Shown: piece by piece, positions 7,563 through 15,997 of the stretch
How the letters are laid out: the number at the start of each line of letters is the position of its first letter
How positions within the stretch are numbered: the first letter of the stretch is position 1
Assembly (NCBI GenBank): GCA_965218935.1
Contig: CBDCMH010000005.1
Location: 62,001-126,000, forward strand
DNA length: 64,000 nucleotides
Direction of reading: 5' to 3'
Source: JADFOI01 sp965218935
Lineage (GTDB): Bacteria; Acidobacteriota; UBA6911; RPQK01; JADFOI01
Program-made: the position numbers and the translations under genes
The notes under the pieces: generated by a model
The model's database searches: none
Told to the model about the DNA's origin: nothing
The model's input: the letters and a program-made list of their open reading frames with translations, nothing else

Positions 7563-9974
7563 TCAATCCGCTTTCTCCATCAGCTTTCTATAGACGTCTT
7601 CGGGGAAAACGTGGGCACTTTTTATTTCGACGTTAAAGGGTGCCAAGGCATCAGAAACTGCGCTGCTGACGACGATTAAGGGCGACCCCCCGCCTTCTCC
7701 TACCCCCCTTGATCCCCAGGGTGTGGCCAGTGATGGATTGTCCACATAATCCACTTCAAATTTGGGGAAATCACTGGCTGTTGGAGCGCAGTAGTCCATA
7801 AAGGAAGAGGTACGGAGTTGTCCCGTTTCGTCGTAAATCAAGCGTTCATAGAGCGCACCTCCCAGCTGATGCCCGATCGCTCCATGAATCTGCCCTTCTA
7901 CGATGAGGGGATTGAGGCGTTCCCCCGCGTCATCCACACAGGCAAGCTTGAGAATCTTGACCCCCCCGGTTTCCACATCCACCTCCACGACCGCAGCCGT
8001 CACGGCATAGGAATAGGTGAAGGAGAAATTCCCCCGCTGCTCGTCCTTGGGGAGCTTGAAATCGGGGCGATAGACATAATGAGCAAAAAGGCCGGCCTCC
8101 ACGTCTTCCGGTAGGTTGGCGAGATCCGCCCAGGCAGTTTGAGCGATGTCTTGAAGCGATACACTCTTTTCCTTTGTCTCCTTCAAATAGACGCGCCCGT
8201 CCTCCAGATCGACCTCCTCTACATCCACTTCTCCCAGCAGATGAGCGCCGATTTTCAATACCTTCTCCCTCACCTTCCAGGCTGCACCCAACACAGCTCC
8301 CGCTCCTACGATGGCAAATCGACTGGCATAGGTTCCTGACTGTGGAGAGGAAGGATTCAAGCTTGAGTCAAAACCCGATACGGCGTAAACATCATCAGGA
8401 TGCACACCAAGAACGTCGGCCACAATCTGGCAGACAGTGGTCTCATGACCCTGGCCTTGCGGAGAGGATCCCACGGCAGCCGCAATTTCACCGCTGGGTG
8501 CAATCTTCACCCAGGCAGCCTCGCTATCTCCAGAAGCCTTGGCCTGAGGGTTCATCATTCTCTGGATACTGGAATTCACAGGACAGGCATCCATTCCGAA
8601 GGCCACCCCGATACCGATATATTTGCCAGACTCACGCGCCTTGGCCTGTTCCTTCCTCACCTTCGGGTAGTCGATCATCTCCAGCGCCCTATTCAACGTC
8701 GCAGGATAATCCCCACCGTCCAGGATGCAGCCCGTCGGTGTTTCATAGGGCATCTGATCGGGCTGAACAAAATTCTTGTGACGAATTTCTACAGGATCCA
8801 TCTTCAGTCTACTTGCCGCCAAATCCAGAAGTCGTTCCACTAAGAAACACTGCTGCATTTTGCCATAAGATCTGTTGGGTCCCACCGGACATTTATTGGT
8901 AGCAACGCAAAGTAGATTCATGCTGAGATTTTGAAGGGTATAGGCCACAGTAGCATGGCGAATAAAGTTGATCGCCCCGATCGGTTCCCTCCTCATATAG
9001 GCACCTTCGTCATGGATCGCTCGCGCCTTCAGGCCCAGGATGGCTCCATCCTTCTGCACCGCCAACTCAGCATCATAGAACACCTCATTCCCATGGGCGC
9101 TGGCCAGCAAATGCTCCGTTCGAGTCTCCACCCACTTCACCGGTCTTCCGGCCCGCCTGGCAAGCAAGGCAAGAAGGATGAGATAGAGGTAGCTGTCATT
9201 CTTGATTCCGAACCCACCACCAATGTCAGGGGTAATGTACCGGATTTTCTCTCCAGGAAAACGCAGGGCCTGAGTGATGAAGCGATGATTGAACATGGGC
9301 CGCTGGTTATTGCTCCAGATCGTAAAACTCTCTTGTTTGCTATTGTAGTCTGCAACAACCACCGAGTTCTCCAGCGGTGCAGAAGTGAAACGGTGAAAGT
9401 AAAACTGATCCTTGACCACTAAAGCCGCTTCACGAAAGGCGCCTTCCAGGTCTCCATATTCGTAGTTCCCCTGCCAAACCAGGTTGGAGGGAACATTCTC
9501 ATGAACCAGTGGAGAGTCCGATTCCACGGCCTTTTCAGGATCAACCACGGGATCGAGAGGCTCATAGTCCACCTCCACCAGGGCCGCAACATCCTCAGCC
9601 AAGTATTTATCTTCGGTCACGATGGCCGCCACCACCTCGCCTGCATACCTGGCTTTGCCAACGGCCATGCAGTAATCTTCAATTTCGCTATAGGGAGCCC
9701 GTAGATTATTCGGAACCGGACTGGTTAATTCGGCAACCTCATCGCCCGTCAGGGCGCAAACCACGCCCGGCCTCTCCAGGACCTTGCTCAACTCAATCTT
9801 ACCAATGCGGGCGTGAGCGTAGGGACTGCGCACAAGTCCGGCATAAAGCACCCCAGGCAAGTCGAGATCATCCGTGAACTGTCCCCGACCCGTGAGCAAT
9901 CGGATATCTTCCTTGCGCTTGACCCTTTTCCCAATCCATTTTTTCCTGGGAAAATCCAGTTTCTTTCTCTGCAT
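7563..9974 (-). CDS. Molybdenum hydroxylase large (molybdopterin-binding) subunit, set 1
   Basis: 803 residues of the xanthine dehydrogenase/CO dehydrogenase/aldehyde oxidase superfamily. The N-terminal a/b-hammerhead domain (TGRGQFTDDLDLPGVLYAGLVRSPYAHARI, shown here as TGRGQFTDDL...PYAHARI) is followed by molybdopterin-binding segments (DIGGGFGIKND, about residue 250). The catalytic glutamate lies in GVGEGGG near residue 765. The active-site loop reads PVGPNRSYGK, unlike the AYxCSFR of form-I CO dehydrogenase or AYRGAGR of form II, so CO is an unlikely substrate. Its FAD and 2Fe-2S subunits and a CoxG-like factor are encoded just upstream in the same direction. The complex would hydroxylate an aldehyde or N-heteroaromatic ring with water as oxygen donor. 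Confidence 0.9.
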   Translation of the reverse strand: MQRKKLDFPRKKWIGKRVKRKEDIRLLTGRGQFTDDLDLPGVLYAGLVRSPYAHARIGKIELSKVLERPGVVCALTGDEVAELTSPVPNNLRAPYSEIEDYCMAVGKARYAGEVVAAIVTEDKYLAEDVAALVEVDYEPLDPVVDPEKAVESDSPLVHENVPSNLVWQGNYEYGDLEGAFREAALVVKDQFYFHRFTSAPLENSVVVADYNSKQESFTIWSNNQRPMFNHRFITQALRFPGEKIRYITPDIGGGFGIKNDSYLYLILLALLARRAGRPVKWVETRTEHLLASAHGNEVFYDAELAVQKDGAILGLKARAIHDEGAYMRREPIGAINFIRHATVAYTLQNLSMNLLCVATNKCPVGPNRSYGKMQQCFLVERLLDLAASRLKMDPVEIRHKNFVQPDQMPYETPTGCILDGGDYPATLNRALEMIDYPKVRKEQAKARESGKYIGIGVAFGMDACPVNSSIQRMMNPQAKASGDSEAAWVKIAPSGEIAAAVGSSPQGQGHETTVCQIVADVLGVHPDDVYAVSGFDSSLNPSSPQSGTYASRFAIVGAGAVLGAAWKVREKVLKIGAHLLGEVDVEEVDLEDGRVYLKETKEKSVSLQDIAQTAWADLANLPEDVEAGLFAHYVYRPDFKLPKDEQRGNFSFTYSYAVTAAVVEVDVETGGVKILKLACVDDAGERLNPLIVEGQIHGAIGHQLGGALYERLIYDETGQLRTSSFMDYCAPTASDFPKFEVDYVDNPSLATPWGSRGVGEGGGSPLIVVSSAVSDALAPFNVEIKSAHVFPEDVYRKLMEKAD

Positions 9975-10041
9975 TTGGACCGTCCGATTTCTCAGCCCCC
10001 GAAAGGCGGGGAGTTTGTCTGTGTGCCTCTTTTCACCCGTG

Positions 10042-10488
10042 TTAGATTGTCTTTATACCCTCTTGAATAGCGCCGATGAATTTCTCCAGATTCTTCTTGG
10101 CGACGCGTTCCAGAAGTCCTCCCGCTCCAAAAGATGCGAGCTTGCCCCCGATCGCTATATCGCCCATCCAGTGAATTTTCGTCTCATCTTGACCCGACTC
10201 TTCCAGAGTAAAAGTCGTCGTCATATCCACAACACTTGCCATCCCTGATCCCTTCCCCACCACTTTGGCGCTCACCGGTGGGTTCTTTTCGGCAATATGA
10301 AGCTTCATGACCATGGTTCCTCCAATATGGGAGATTCCCACCTTGGCCTTCACCGTGAAGTGATCCTCATCCTCTATCTGCACTTCCTTCACATCGGGCA
10401 TATGGCGTGTGATTTGTTCAGCGTCGATAAGAAACTGATAGGCTTCCTTTTGACCTGCTGCAACCGTAAACTCCCCTTCCAATCGCAT
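10042..10488 (-). CDS. CoxG-like SRPBCC protein
   Basis: 148 residues matching the carbon-monoxide-dehydrogenase subunit G family (SRPBCC/START-like fold): N-terminal MRLEGEFTVAAGQKEAYQFL, with the conserved DVKEV and GGLLERVAKKNLEKF regions. It starts at ATG 10488 after AAGGAG. In CO dehydrogenase operons CoxG helps membrane anchoring or maturation of the molybdenum enzyme, and its place between large and 2Fe-2S subunit genes fits that role. It is separated from the 2Fe-2S gene by repeat R1a. Confidence 0.88.
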   Translation of the reverse strand: MRLEGEFTVAAGQKEAYQFLIDAEQITRHMPDVKEVQIEDEDHFTVKAKVGISHIGGTMVMKLHIAEKNPPVSAKVVGKGSGMASVVDMTTTFTLEESGQDETKIHWMGDIAIGGKLASFGAGGLLERVAKKNLEKFIGAIQEGIKTI

Positions 10489-10530
10489 CTCTATGTTCTC
10501 CTTTAGGGTTTCTTGACTGAACTCATTGGC

Positions 10531-10725
10531 TAGCCCGGATTATGAATAGGTTTTCGTAGCGAGGCGCCGAAAACGCCGTCCTGGCCAGGCGCGCGGGGGC
10601 ACCCGCTTGCGGGTCGGGCACCGCAGACGTACTGTACGGTACGTCGAGGAGCCCGAGCGAGCGCAACGCAGTCAGGACGGATGGTTTCGGAGCCATAGTA
10701 GAAAATTTATGCATGATCCGGGCTA
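10531..10725. repeat. R1 repeat, copy a (full length, 195 bp)
   Basis: Begins TAGCCCGGATTATGAATAGG and ends with the complement of TAGCCCGGATCATGCATAAA, giving 18-20 bp imperfect inverted ends. The interior is GC-rich with short inverted repeats (CGGGGGCACCCG; TACTGTACGGTACG). Related copies lie at 25966-26082, 27010-27183, 41552-41625 and 46895-47075. The right end overlaps the last codons and stop of the 2Fe-2S subunit gene. No coding capacity seen. Confidence 0.85.
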
Positions 10726-11207
10726 GAGCTTTGGTTCATCTTCCCGGGTACCTTCTCAATGGAATCCACGATACCCTGGTAGCCGGTGCACCGACAAATG
10801 TTGCCAGAAATGCCTCTTCGGATTTCAGACTCGGTGGGCTGGGGGGTCTTGGAAAGAAGGTAAAAAGCGGAAAGCACCATCCCCGGCGTGCAGTAACCAC
10901 ACTGCAAACCATGGTTTTCCCAAAAGGCTTCCTGTATCGGATGCAGTTTTCCATCCTGGGCCAAACCCTCAATGGTCAATATGTCCTGACCATCCGCTGC
11001 CACCGCTAGGCAGGTACAGGATTTTATGCTGCGCCCATTCATGATGACGGTACAGGCCCCACAGTTGCTGGTGTCACAGCCGACATGGGTTCCCGTCAAC
11101 TTCAGCACCTCTCGCAAGAAATCCACCAGCAACATTCGCGGCTCGACTTCGTGCTGGCCGTGCTCACCGTTCACTTTCAGAGCAACTGTCTTTTTAGAAA
11201 TGGGCAG
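10707..11207 (-). CDS. Molybdenum hydroxylase 2Fe-2S subunit, set 1
   Basis: About 166 residues. It has a plant-type ferredoxin cluster motif (CDTSNCGACTV...C) and a C-terminal second cluster motif (CGYCTPGM, then CRC), typical of XdhC/CoxS small subunits that pass electrons from molybdopterin to FAD. The frame stays open far upstream, but homology starts near ISKKTVALKVNG. No ATG or GTG is available there; CTG at 11207, about 5 bp after AGGAGGTG, is the best start and overlaps the FAD-subunit gene by 14 bp. The last residues (SPDHA) and the TAA stop come from repeat R1a. Confidence 0.87.
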   Translation of the reverse strand: MPISKKTVALKVNGEHGQHEVEPRMLLVDFLREVLKLTGTHVGCDTSNCGACTVIMNGRSIKSCTCLAVAADGQDILTIEGLAQDGKLHPIQEAFWENHGLQCGYCTPGMVLSAFYLLSKTPQPTESEIRRGISGNICRCTGYQGIVDSIEKVPGKMNQSSSPDHA

Positions 11208-12087
11208 TTGCCACCTCCTCCCCGCCCGCCCTTCTCGAAGCAATCTCAAAGGCTCTCTTAAAAAGCACGCCCACCAGATGACGCTTGTATTCAACCGATC
11301 CTCGGATATCCGCAAAGGGATCGGCTTCCGCAGAAGCCTCGGCCGCCGCAGCCCCAACGAGAGAGTCGTCCAACTTCTTTCCCCGCAGCAGGTCTTCTGC
11401 TTTTCTGGCACGAATCGCGGTGACTCCCACAGCTCCCAGTCCGACAGCGATGTCGCCACACGTCCCATCCTTTTTCAAACTGACCTGCACTCCGACGCTC
11501 GCCACTGCAAAGTCCCCGGCCCGGCGCTCGAACTTGACATATGCTCCTCCACTGCCTTCCTGGGGGATCGGAACCAGCACCTCAGTCAGCACTTCATCCG
11601 TGGCCAGATCTGCCGAATAGGCATCTACAACCAGTTCATTGATCTTAAGGGTGCGCTTTCCCTTGGAACTCAGAGTGTTTACCTGGGCGTCCAATGCGAA
11701 GAGAACAGCAATCAGGTCCCCGGCTGGATCAGCGTGAGCCAAACTCCCCCCAATGGTTCCCATGTTGCGAATCTGAACATCGCCAATCGTACTGACCGCA
11801 TCGTGGATGATCGGGAGCTTGGATTGGACCAGCGTGGACTCCTCGATGTCAACGTGCCGCGCCAAGGCTCCAAAAGAGATCATTCCATCCTGCTCTTCGA
11901 TCGTCGAGAGGCCCTGAATCTTGCCCAGATAAACCAGGTATTTCGGAGCAGCCAACCTCAACTTCATGAGCGGAAGGAGGCTCTGCCCGCCAGCCAACAC
12001 TTTGGCTTCCTCTCCGTGCTGGGACAACAACTCGATGGCGCCCTCCAGCGTTTCGGGACTAAAATATTCAAACGCTTCAGGATACAT
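11194..12087 (-). CDS. Molybdenum hydroxylase FAD-binding subunit, set 1
   Basis: 297 residues of the CoxM/xanthine dehydrogenase subunit M family. The two FAD-binding motifs are present: AGGQSLLP (about residues 32-39) and TIGGSLAHADPAGD (about residues 111-124). It starts at ATG 12087 after AGAGGGT. Together with the 2Fe-2S subunit (overlapping) and the large subunit it makes a standard heterotrimer set that passes electrons to quinone or another acceptor. Confidence 0.92.
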   Translation of the reverse strand: MYPEAFEYFSPETLEGAIELLSQHGEEAKVLAGGQSLLPLMKLRLAAPKYLVYLGKIQGLSTIEEQDGMISFGALARHVDIEESTLVQSKLPIIHDAVSTIGDVQIRNMGTIGGSLAHADPAGDLIAVLFALDAQVNTLSSKGKRTLKINELVVDAYSADLATDEVLTEVLVPIPQEGSGGAYVKFERRAGDFAVASVGVQVSLKKDGTCGDIAVGLGAVGVTAIRARKAEDLLRGKKLDDSLVGAAAAEASAEADPFADIRGSVEYKRHLVGVLFKRAFEIASRRAGGEEVATAHF

Positions 12088-12161
12088 CAGTTTACCCTCT
12101 GGTTAACCAAACGATTGGAAAGTATGGGGTCTGCACTAGCCCAGGGTCCCCGCAGCCACGG

Positions 12162-12596
12162 TTACTTCGCGGCACCCGCCTTGTTCAAAAAATAATCTAC
12201 AGCCCCCTGAGCTACGATTTGGTCCTGCTCCGCGGTGCCGGCGCTGATCCCGATGCCTCCCACTACCTCATCATCGTCAACTAGGGGAAGACCTCCGCCG
12301 ATAATCGAAAAGCGTCCCTGATTGGTCACGTGGATCCCGAAGGTCGGTTTGCCCGGTACAGCCAGCTGATTATACTCATGCGTTCCCTTCCGGGCCGCAG
12401 CAGCAGTAAAGGCTTTGCTGATGGCAATATCAATGCTTGAGATTTTCGCTCCGTCCATGCGGGTAAAGGCAACCAGATTTCCGGCTTCATCAGTCACGGC
12501 AATACACATGGGCACCCCGATCTCCCGCGATTTTTCTTCAGCACCCTCGACCAGGACCATGGCATCCTCTAAGGAAAGTCTCTTGATGGTAAGCAC
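12162..12596 (-). CDS. HbpS/GlcG-family (DUF336) protein
   Basis: 144 residues from GTG 12596; a GTG at 12608 is in frame but lies inside the AGGAGGTG ribosome-binding site. Family features include IAVTDEAGNLVAF, a GKPTFGIH loop and the terminal GGIGISAG(T)...D segment. Members bind heme or cobalamin, or accompany glycolate and aromatic catabolic genes, but most have no assigned reaction. It sits between the symporter and the FAD subunit in the same direction, so probably belongs to the same operon. Confidence 0.85.
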   Translation of the reverse strand: MLTIKRLSLEDAMVLVEGAEEKSREIGVPMCIAVTDEAGNLVAFTRMDGAKISSIDIAISKAFTAAAARKGTHEYNQLAVPGKPTFGIHVTNQGRFSIIGGGLPLVDDDEVVGGIGISAGTAEQDQIVAQGAVDYFLNKAGAAK

Positions 12597-12705
12597 CTTT
12601 TTTATCACCTCCTGTGTCGTGATCTCTTGAACTCACAGCTTCACGCGACCCTATACAATACGCAATTCAGCCATCGAGTCAAGTCCTTTTGTTCGAGGTA
12701 ACGGA

Positions 12706-14235
12706 TCAGGATCGCAGTTCTCGTGCAATCAATCCGTGGAACTTTTCCACTTGCTCTGAAGGTTGCGGTCTCGTCATATAGCTGATGAGGACAAATAAGC
12801 CAGCGTTGATGAAGAATGCGGTGGCAAGCCCAGGCAATATGCCGGCTGGAACCGGGTAGGGAAGGATGTTGAGCTCCCAAACTAAAGTCAGGACAATACC
12901 TACGGCAGGACTGACAATGGCAGCGGGAGTCGAGGCACGAGACCAGGTGACTGCACCCAGCAAAGGAGGGAGAAGCTGGACCACGATTCCTCCCGCAAAA
13001 ATGGCTAGCGGAGTAATCAATACAGGATTGAGCAACGCCAGCAAGATCCCCACACTTGCCATGACCCCCATGATCACCCGGTTGAGTCGGATCTCTTGAG
13101 ACTGATCCATCGCAGGCCAGAACACTGCTTGAATAAAATCTCGGGTAACCGTTGCCGAGAGAGTATGCATATAGGTATCCGCCGTCGATATGATGGCGGC
13201 CAGAACGGCTATCAGGAAAAGCGCCGCCAGAAAGACCGGCATCACCTTTAAGGCAAGCAGAGAGGAAACGAAGTCCGGATTTTCCACATCGGGGAGAACA
13301 GATCGACCGTAGCTCCCGATGAGATAGGTACCCACGATATGTGAAACGAACCAAAGCACAATCATCAACACACTAATCTTTGCAAAGTGTGTCTTGCTGC
13401 GGGCTGAGTAAATGCGGATCCAGGCGGAGGGTGACAATACAATGGTACCGATACTGAGACCAATGAAGATACCAAAGATCTGGGAGGGAGTGAACACACC
13501 CACTGTACCCGGAATGGTGATGAAGCTCTCCTTTAATGGGCCCAATCCTTCGATCAAATTGCTGGGTCCTCCAGCTGCGGCCAGAATCGACACACCGAAT
13601 ACAAAGAGTAAGAAAACAATGATCAACCCATTGAACAGATCCAGCCAGGCAATGCCACGGAGCCCCGAGGAGGCGACATGGACCATCACAACAACGGCAA
13701 TGATCAGGACTCCCAGCTCAAAGGAAATGATACTCCCAGAGAGAACGTTGAGCAGGACTCCGCCCGCCAGCAGCTGTGCCACGATGTAGGCAATGTTGAA
13801 GAGTATACTGGTGATGACCGTGTAGACTCGAACCGTATCGCTTTGGTAATACTCTCCCAAGAGATCGCCGGGTGTGTTGAAGTTATATTCTTTTCCCACG
13901 ATCCAGATCCGGGGACCCAAATAGCACAGGAGAGCCAGTGCAATGGTGTGGCCCGTCAATACGGTAATGACAAAGGGAACACCCACCGCGTAGACCGTGC
14001 CGGGTATGCCGGCCATCCCAATACCGCTGAGGATCGAGGCGTACATGGTAAATGTGACCACCACCCACCCCAGATTCCGGGAAGCCACCACGTAGTCACT
14101 CACCTCGTGGGACAGCTGTCGCCTTGCCGCGTAGGTAATGAGAACGAAAACGGCGAAGTATCCAACCAAACTTGCAATGATCAATCGATAGTTATCGAGA
14201 ACAATCTCAGCGATCTCAGGAGGGAACAAATTCAT
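12706..14235 (-). CDS. Sodium:solute symporter (SSS family)
   Basis: 509 residues with about 13 hydrophobic segments and no signal peptide. It carries typical SSS features: YVVASRNLGWVVV near residue 47, SGIGMAGIPG, and the helix AAIISTADTYMHTLSATVTRD (split here for length: AAIISTADTYM...TRD) that forms part of the sodium site. Start ATG 14235 follows TGAGGA. The family co-transports sugars, carboxylates, amino acids or nucleobases with Na+. As first gene of the minus-strand run ahead of the molybdenum hydroxylase, it probably takes up the pathway substrate (inference). Confidence 0.9.
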   Translation of the reverse strand: MNLFPPEIAEIVLDNYRLIIASLVGYFAVFVLITYAARRQLSHEVSDYVVASRNLGWVVVTFTMYASILSGIGMAGIPGTVYAVGVPFVITVLTGHTIALALLCYLGPRIWIVGKEYNFNTPGDLLGEYYQSDTVRVYTVITSILFNIAYIVAQLLAGGVLLNVLSGSIISFELGVLIIAVVVMVHVASSGLRGIAWLDLFNGLIIVFLLFVFGVSILAAAGGPSNLIEGLGPLKESFITIPGTVGVFTPSQIFGIFIGLSIGTIVLSPSAWIRIYSARSKTHFAKISVLMIVLWFVSHIVGTYLIGSYGRSVLPDVENPDFVSSLLALKVMPVFLAALFLIAVLAAIISTADTYMHTLSATVTRDFIQAVFWPAMDQSQEIRLNRVIMGVMASVGILLALLNPVLITPLAIFAGGIVVQLLPPLLGAVTWSRASTPAAIVSPAVGIVLTLVWELNILPYPVPAGILPGLATAFFINAGLFVLISYMTRPQPSEQVEKFHGLIARELRS

Positions 14236-14239
14236 GGGC

Positions 14240-14360
14240 TGATCCTCAAGTGGCTTCGGTCATCGTGCTTTCCACAGATCTCTTTTCTTATTCTCTTTTC
14301 GGAAAGCGAATCAGAGAATTTGCGCAATTGTAAGTAAAGCAGACAAATTTGACAAGGAAT
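14240..14360 (-). repeat. Duplicated promoter module, copy A
   Basis: This segment is about 90 percent identical to 18126-18250. It contains the promoter at 14327-14355. In copy B the sequence continues past GAATCGAA into CGACCTC(T)n, whereas here the IS interrupts it and the CGACCTC(T)n tail resumes at 15866. Confidence 0.85.
14327..14355 (-). promoter_or_regulatory. Sigma70-type promoter of the symporter operon
   Basis: Minus strand: TTGTCA, 17 bp spacer, TACAAT, with the -10 about 92 bp upstream of the symporter start. It is conserved in the duplicate module at 18215-18243. The IS left end at 14361 lies only 5 bp upstream of the -35 hexamer, so the core promoter survived but any upstream activator site was displaced. 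Confidence 0.65.
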
Positions 14361-15860
14361 CGAATTGCCTCATCAAAAATCTATTCGAAATGGATACGTT
14401 GCCTCATTAAAAAATCTATTCGAAATTGCCTGGCCCTGAGCAGGGGAATAGAAGTGTCCTCCATGAAGGAATGGAGGGCACCAATGAGGTTAACGATGGC
14501 AGAAAAGCGTGTATTGGTCAAAAGTTTTGCCCCCCGCTACCGGAAGAAGGGCAAGAAGGTGAAGGGGGAAGTGTTGACGGAGTTTACCCAAATGACGGGC
14601 TACAACCGCTGCTATGGAGCCTATCTGCTTCGCCACCAGGGCAAGCGGATCCGGTTGAGCCCCAAGCTGGTGGCGGTAGGGGATATCGGCAAGAGAGTAC
14701 GGCGAGAGCGGGCCCGCAAATACGACCAGAAAGTTCTAAAGGCGCTGACGATGATCTGGGAGATACTGGACTATTTGTGTGGCAAACGTCTGGTCGCGAT
14801 TTTGCCGGAAGTGGTACCCATTTTACAAAGACATGGGGAACTGAAAGTGGATGCCAGCACCCATGAGCGGTTGATGCAGATCAGCGCCGCCACCATCGAT
14901 CGGCTGCTGGAGCCCGAAAGGTGCAAGCACCGTCTCAAAGGACGATCCGGAACCAAGCCGGGAACGCTGCTCAAACACCAGATTCCGATCAAGCGTTTCG
15001 CCGACTGGCAGGAGGATCGCCCCGGTTTTGTGGAAGTGGACCTGGTGGGCCATGAGGGAGGCCAGGGTCGGGGGGACTACCTTCAAACCCTGGATGTGAC
15101 GGACGTGTACACGGGCTGGACAGAGGTCCGAGCGGTGCGCAATAAGGCCCAGGTGTGAGTCCTGGAAGCGATGAAGCTGCTTCAGAAGCGCTCGCCCTTC
15201 CCTTGGCTGGGGATGGCTTCGGACAACGGCAGCGAGTTCATCAACAAGCACTTGATTCGTTTTTGTGAGCAGGAAAAGATCAGCTTCAGCCGAACCCGCC
15301 CCTCGCGCAAGAATGACAACCCTTATGTGGAGCAGAAAAACTATTCGGTGGTTCGGCGGGCCGTGGGTTATGCTCGCTACGAGGGAGAGCGAGAACAGGA
15401 GCTGGTGAACGAGTTGTACGATCGGCTGCGACTGCAGATCAACTTTTTCAAGCCGGTCATGAAGATGGTGGCCAAGCAACGTCGAGGGTCTCGGATCTGG
15501 AAAAAGTATGATGTGCCGAAAACTCCCTACCGGAGGATCTGCGAGTCCCCTGAGGTGGCGGACAAGATCAAGCGGGAACTGGCCCGAGAGTATGAGAAGC
15601 TCAATCCGGCCCAGCTGGCACGGCAGATCGGCTGGCTTCAGAATTGCCTTTTGCTCAAACCGACTCCTGAGCAGAAGAAACGATGGGAAGCGGGCTGGAT
15701 GTGAAAATCTTTCTCTTGCTGCAGGCTGCGGGTGTTGGGCAAGGGGTTGCCACTCCTCTGGTTGGTGCTTTTTACCACCACTTTTTGCAATCCCTTTCGG
15801 ATAGATTCTTAGTGAGGCAACGAATACCCTTTGGAATAGATTTTTACGTGAGGCAACGGG
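14361..15860 (+). mobile_element. 1.5 kb insertion sequence, copy 1 (transposase broken)
   Basis: Exactly 1,500 bp from CGAATTGCC to GGCAACGGG, colinear without indels with the copy at 53647-55146. Each end carries two repeats of TTGCCTCA followed by a variant of ATCTATTCGAAA about 34 bp apart, likely transposase-binding sites. GAATCGAA occurs on both sides (14357-14364 and 15862-15869). Comparison with the unoccupied duplicate site at 18244-18251 shows a target duplication of 4-8 bp; the exact length is ambiguous because the IS end itself may begin CGAA. Confidence 0.88.
14484..15704 (+). pseudogene. rve-type DDE transposase with a nonsense mutation
   Basis: The reading frame matches the intact 406-residue transposase at 53803-55023 codon for codon but has TGA at 15156-15158 where the intact copy has TGG (Trp). 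The stop lies between the first catalytic aspartate (VEVDLVGH) and the second (SDNGSEF), so the first product lacks two of three catalytic residues. Another visible difference is Val versus Ile near residue 14. Start chosen at ATG 14484 after GGAGGG. The copy could only move with the other copy's transposase. Confidence 0.88.
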
Positions 15861-15997
15861 TGAATCGAATCGACCTCTTTTTTTTTCCGGCAGCAACGGC
15901 AGGAACAGTTGCTCTGGCAAACATGGGCTAGCGCCTTTGTGGCATGGGCATGAGCGGCCCGAAGATTCAAGTCCCAGCCCTCAAAAACTCCTTCTCC

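Noticed and set aside
7563..9974. Annotation as carbon monoxide dehydrogenase large subunit
   Set aside because: The active-site loop lacks both form-I and form-II CO dehydrogenase signatures, so only the broader hydroxylase family is supported.
10560..10700. Short repeats inside R1a resembling a CRISPR-like array
   Set aside because: No regularly spaced identical repeats with unique spacers; internal repeats are short inverted ones of a single element.
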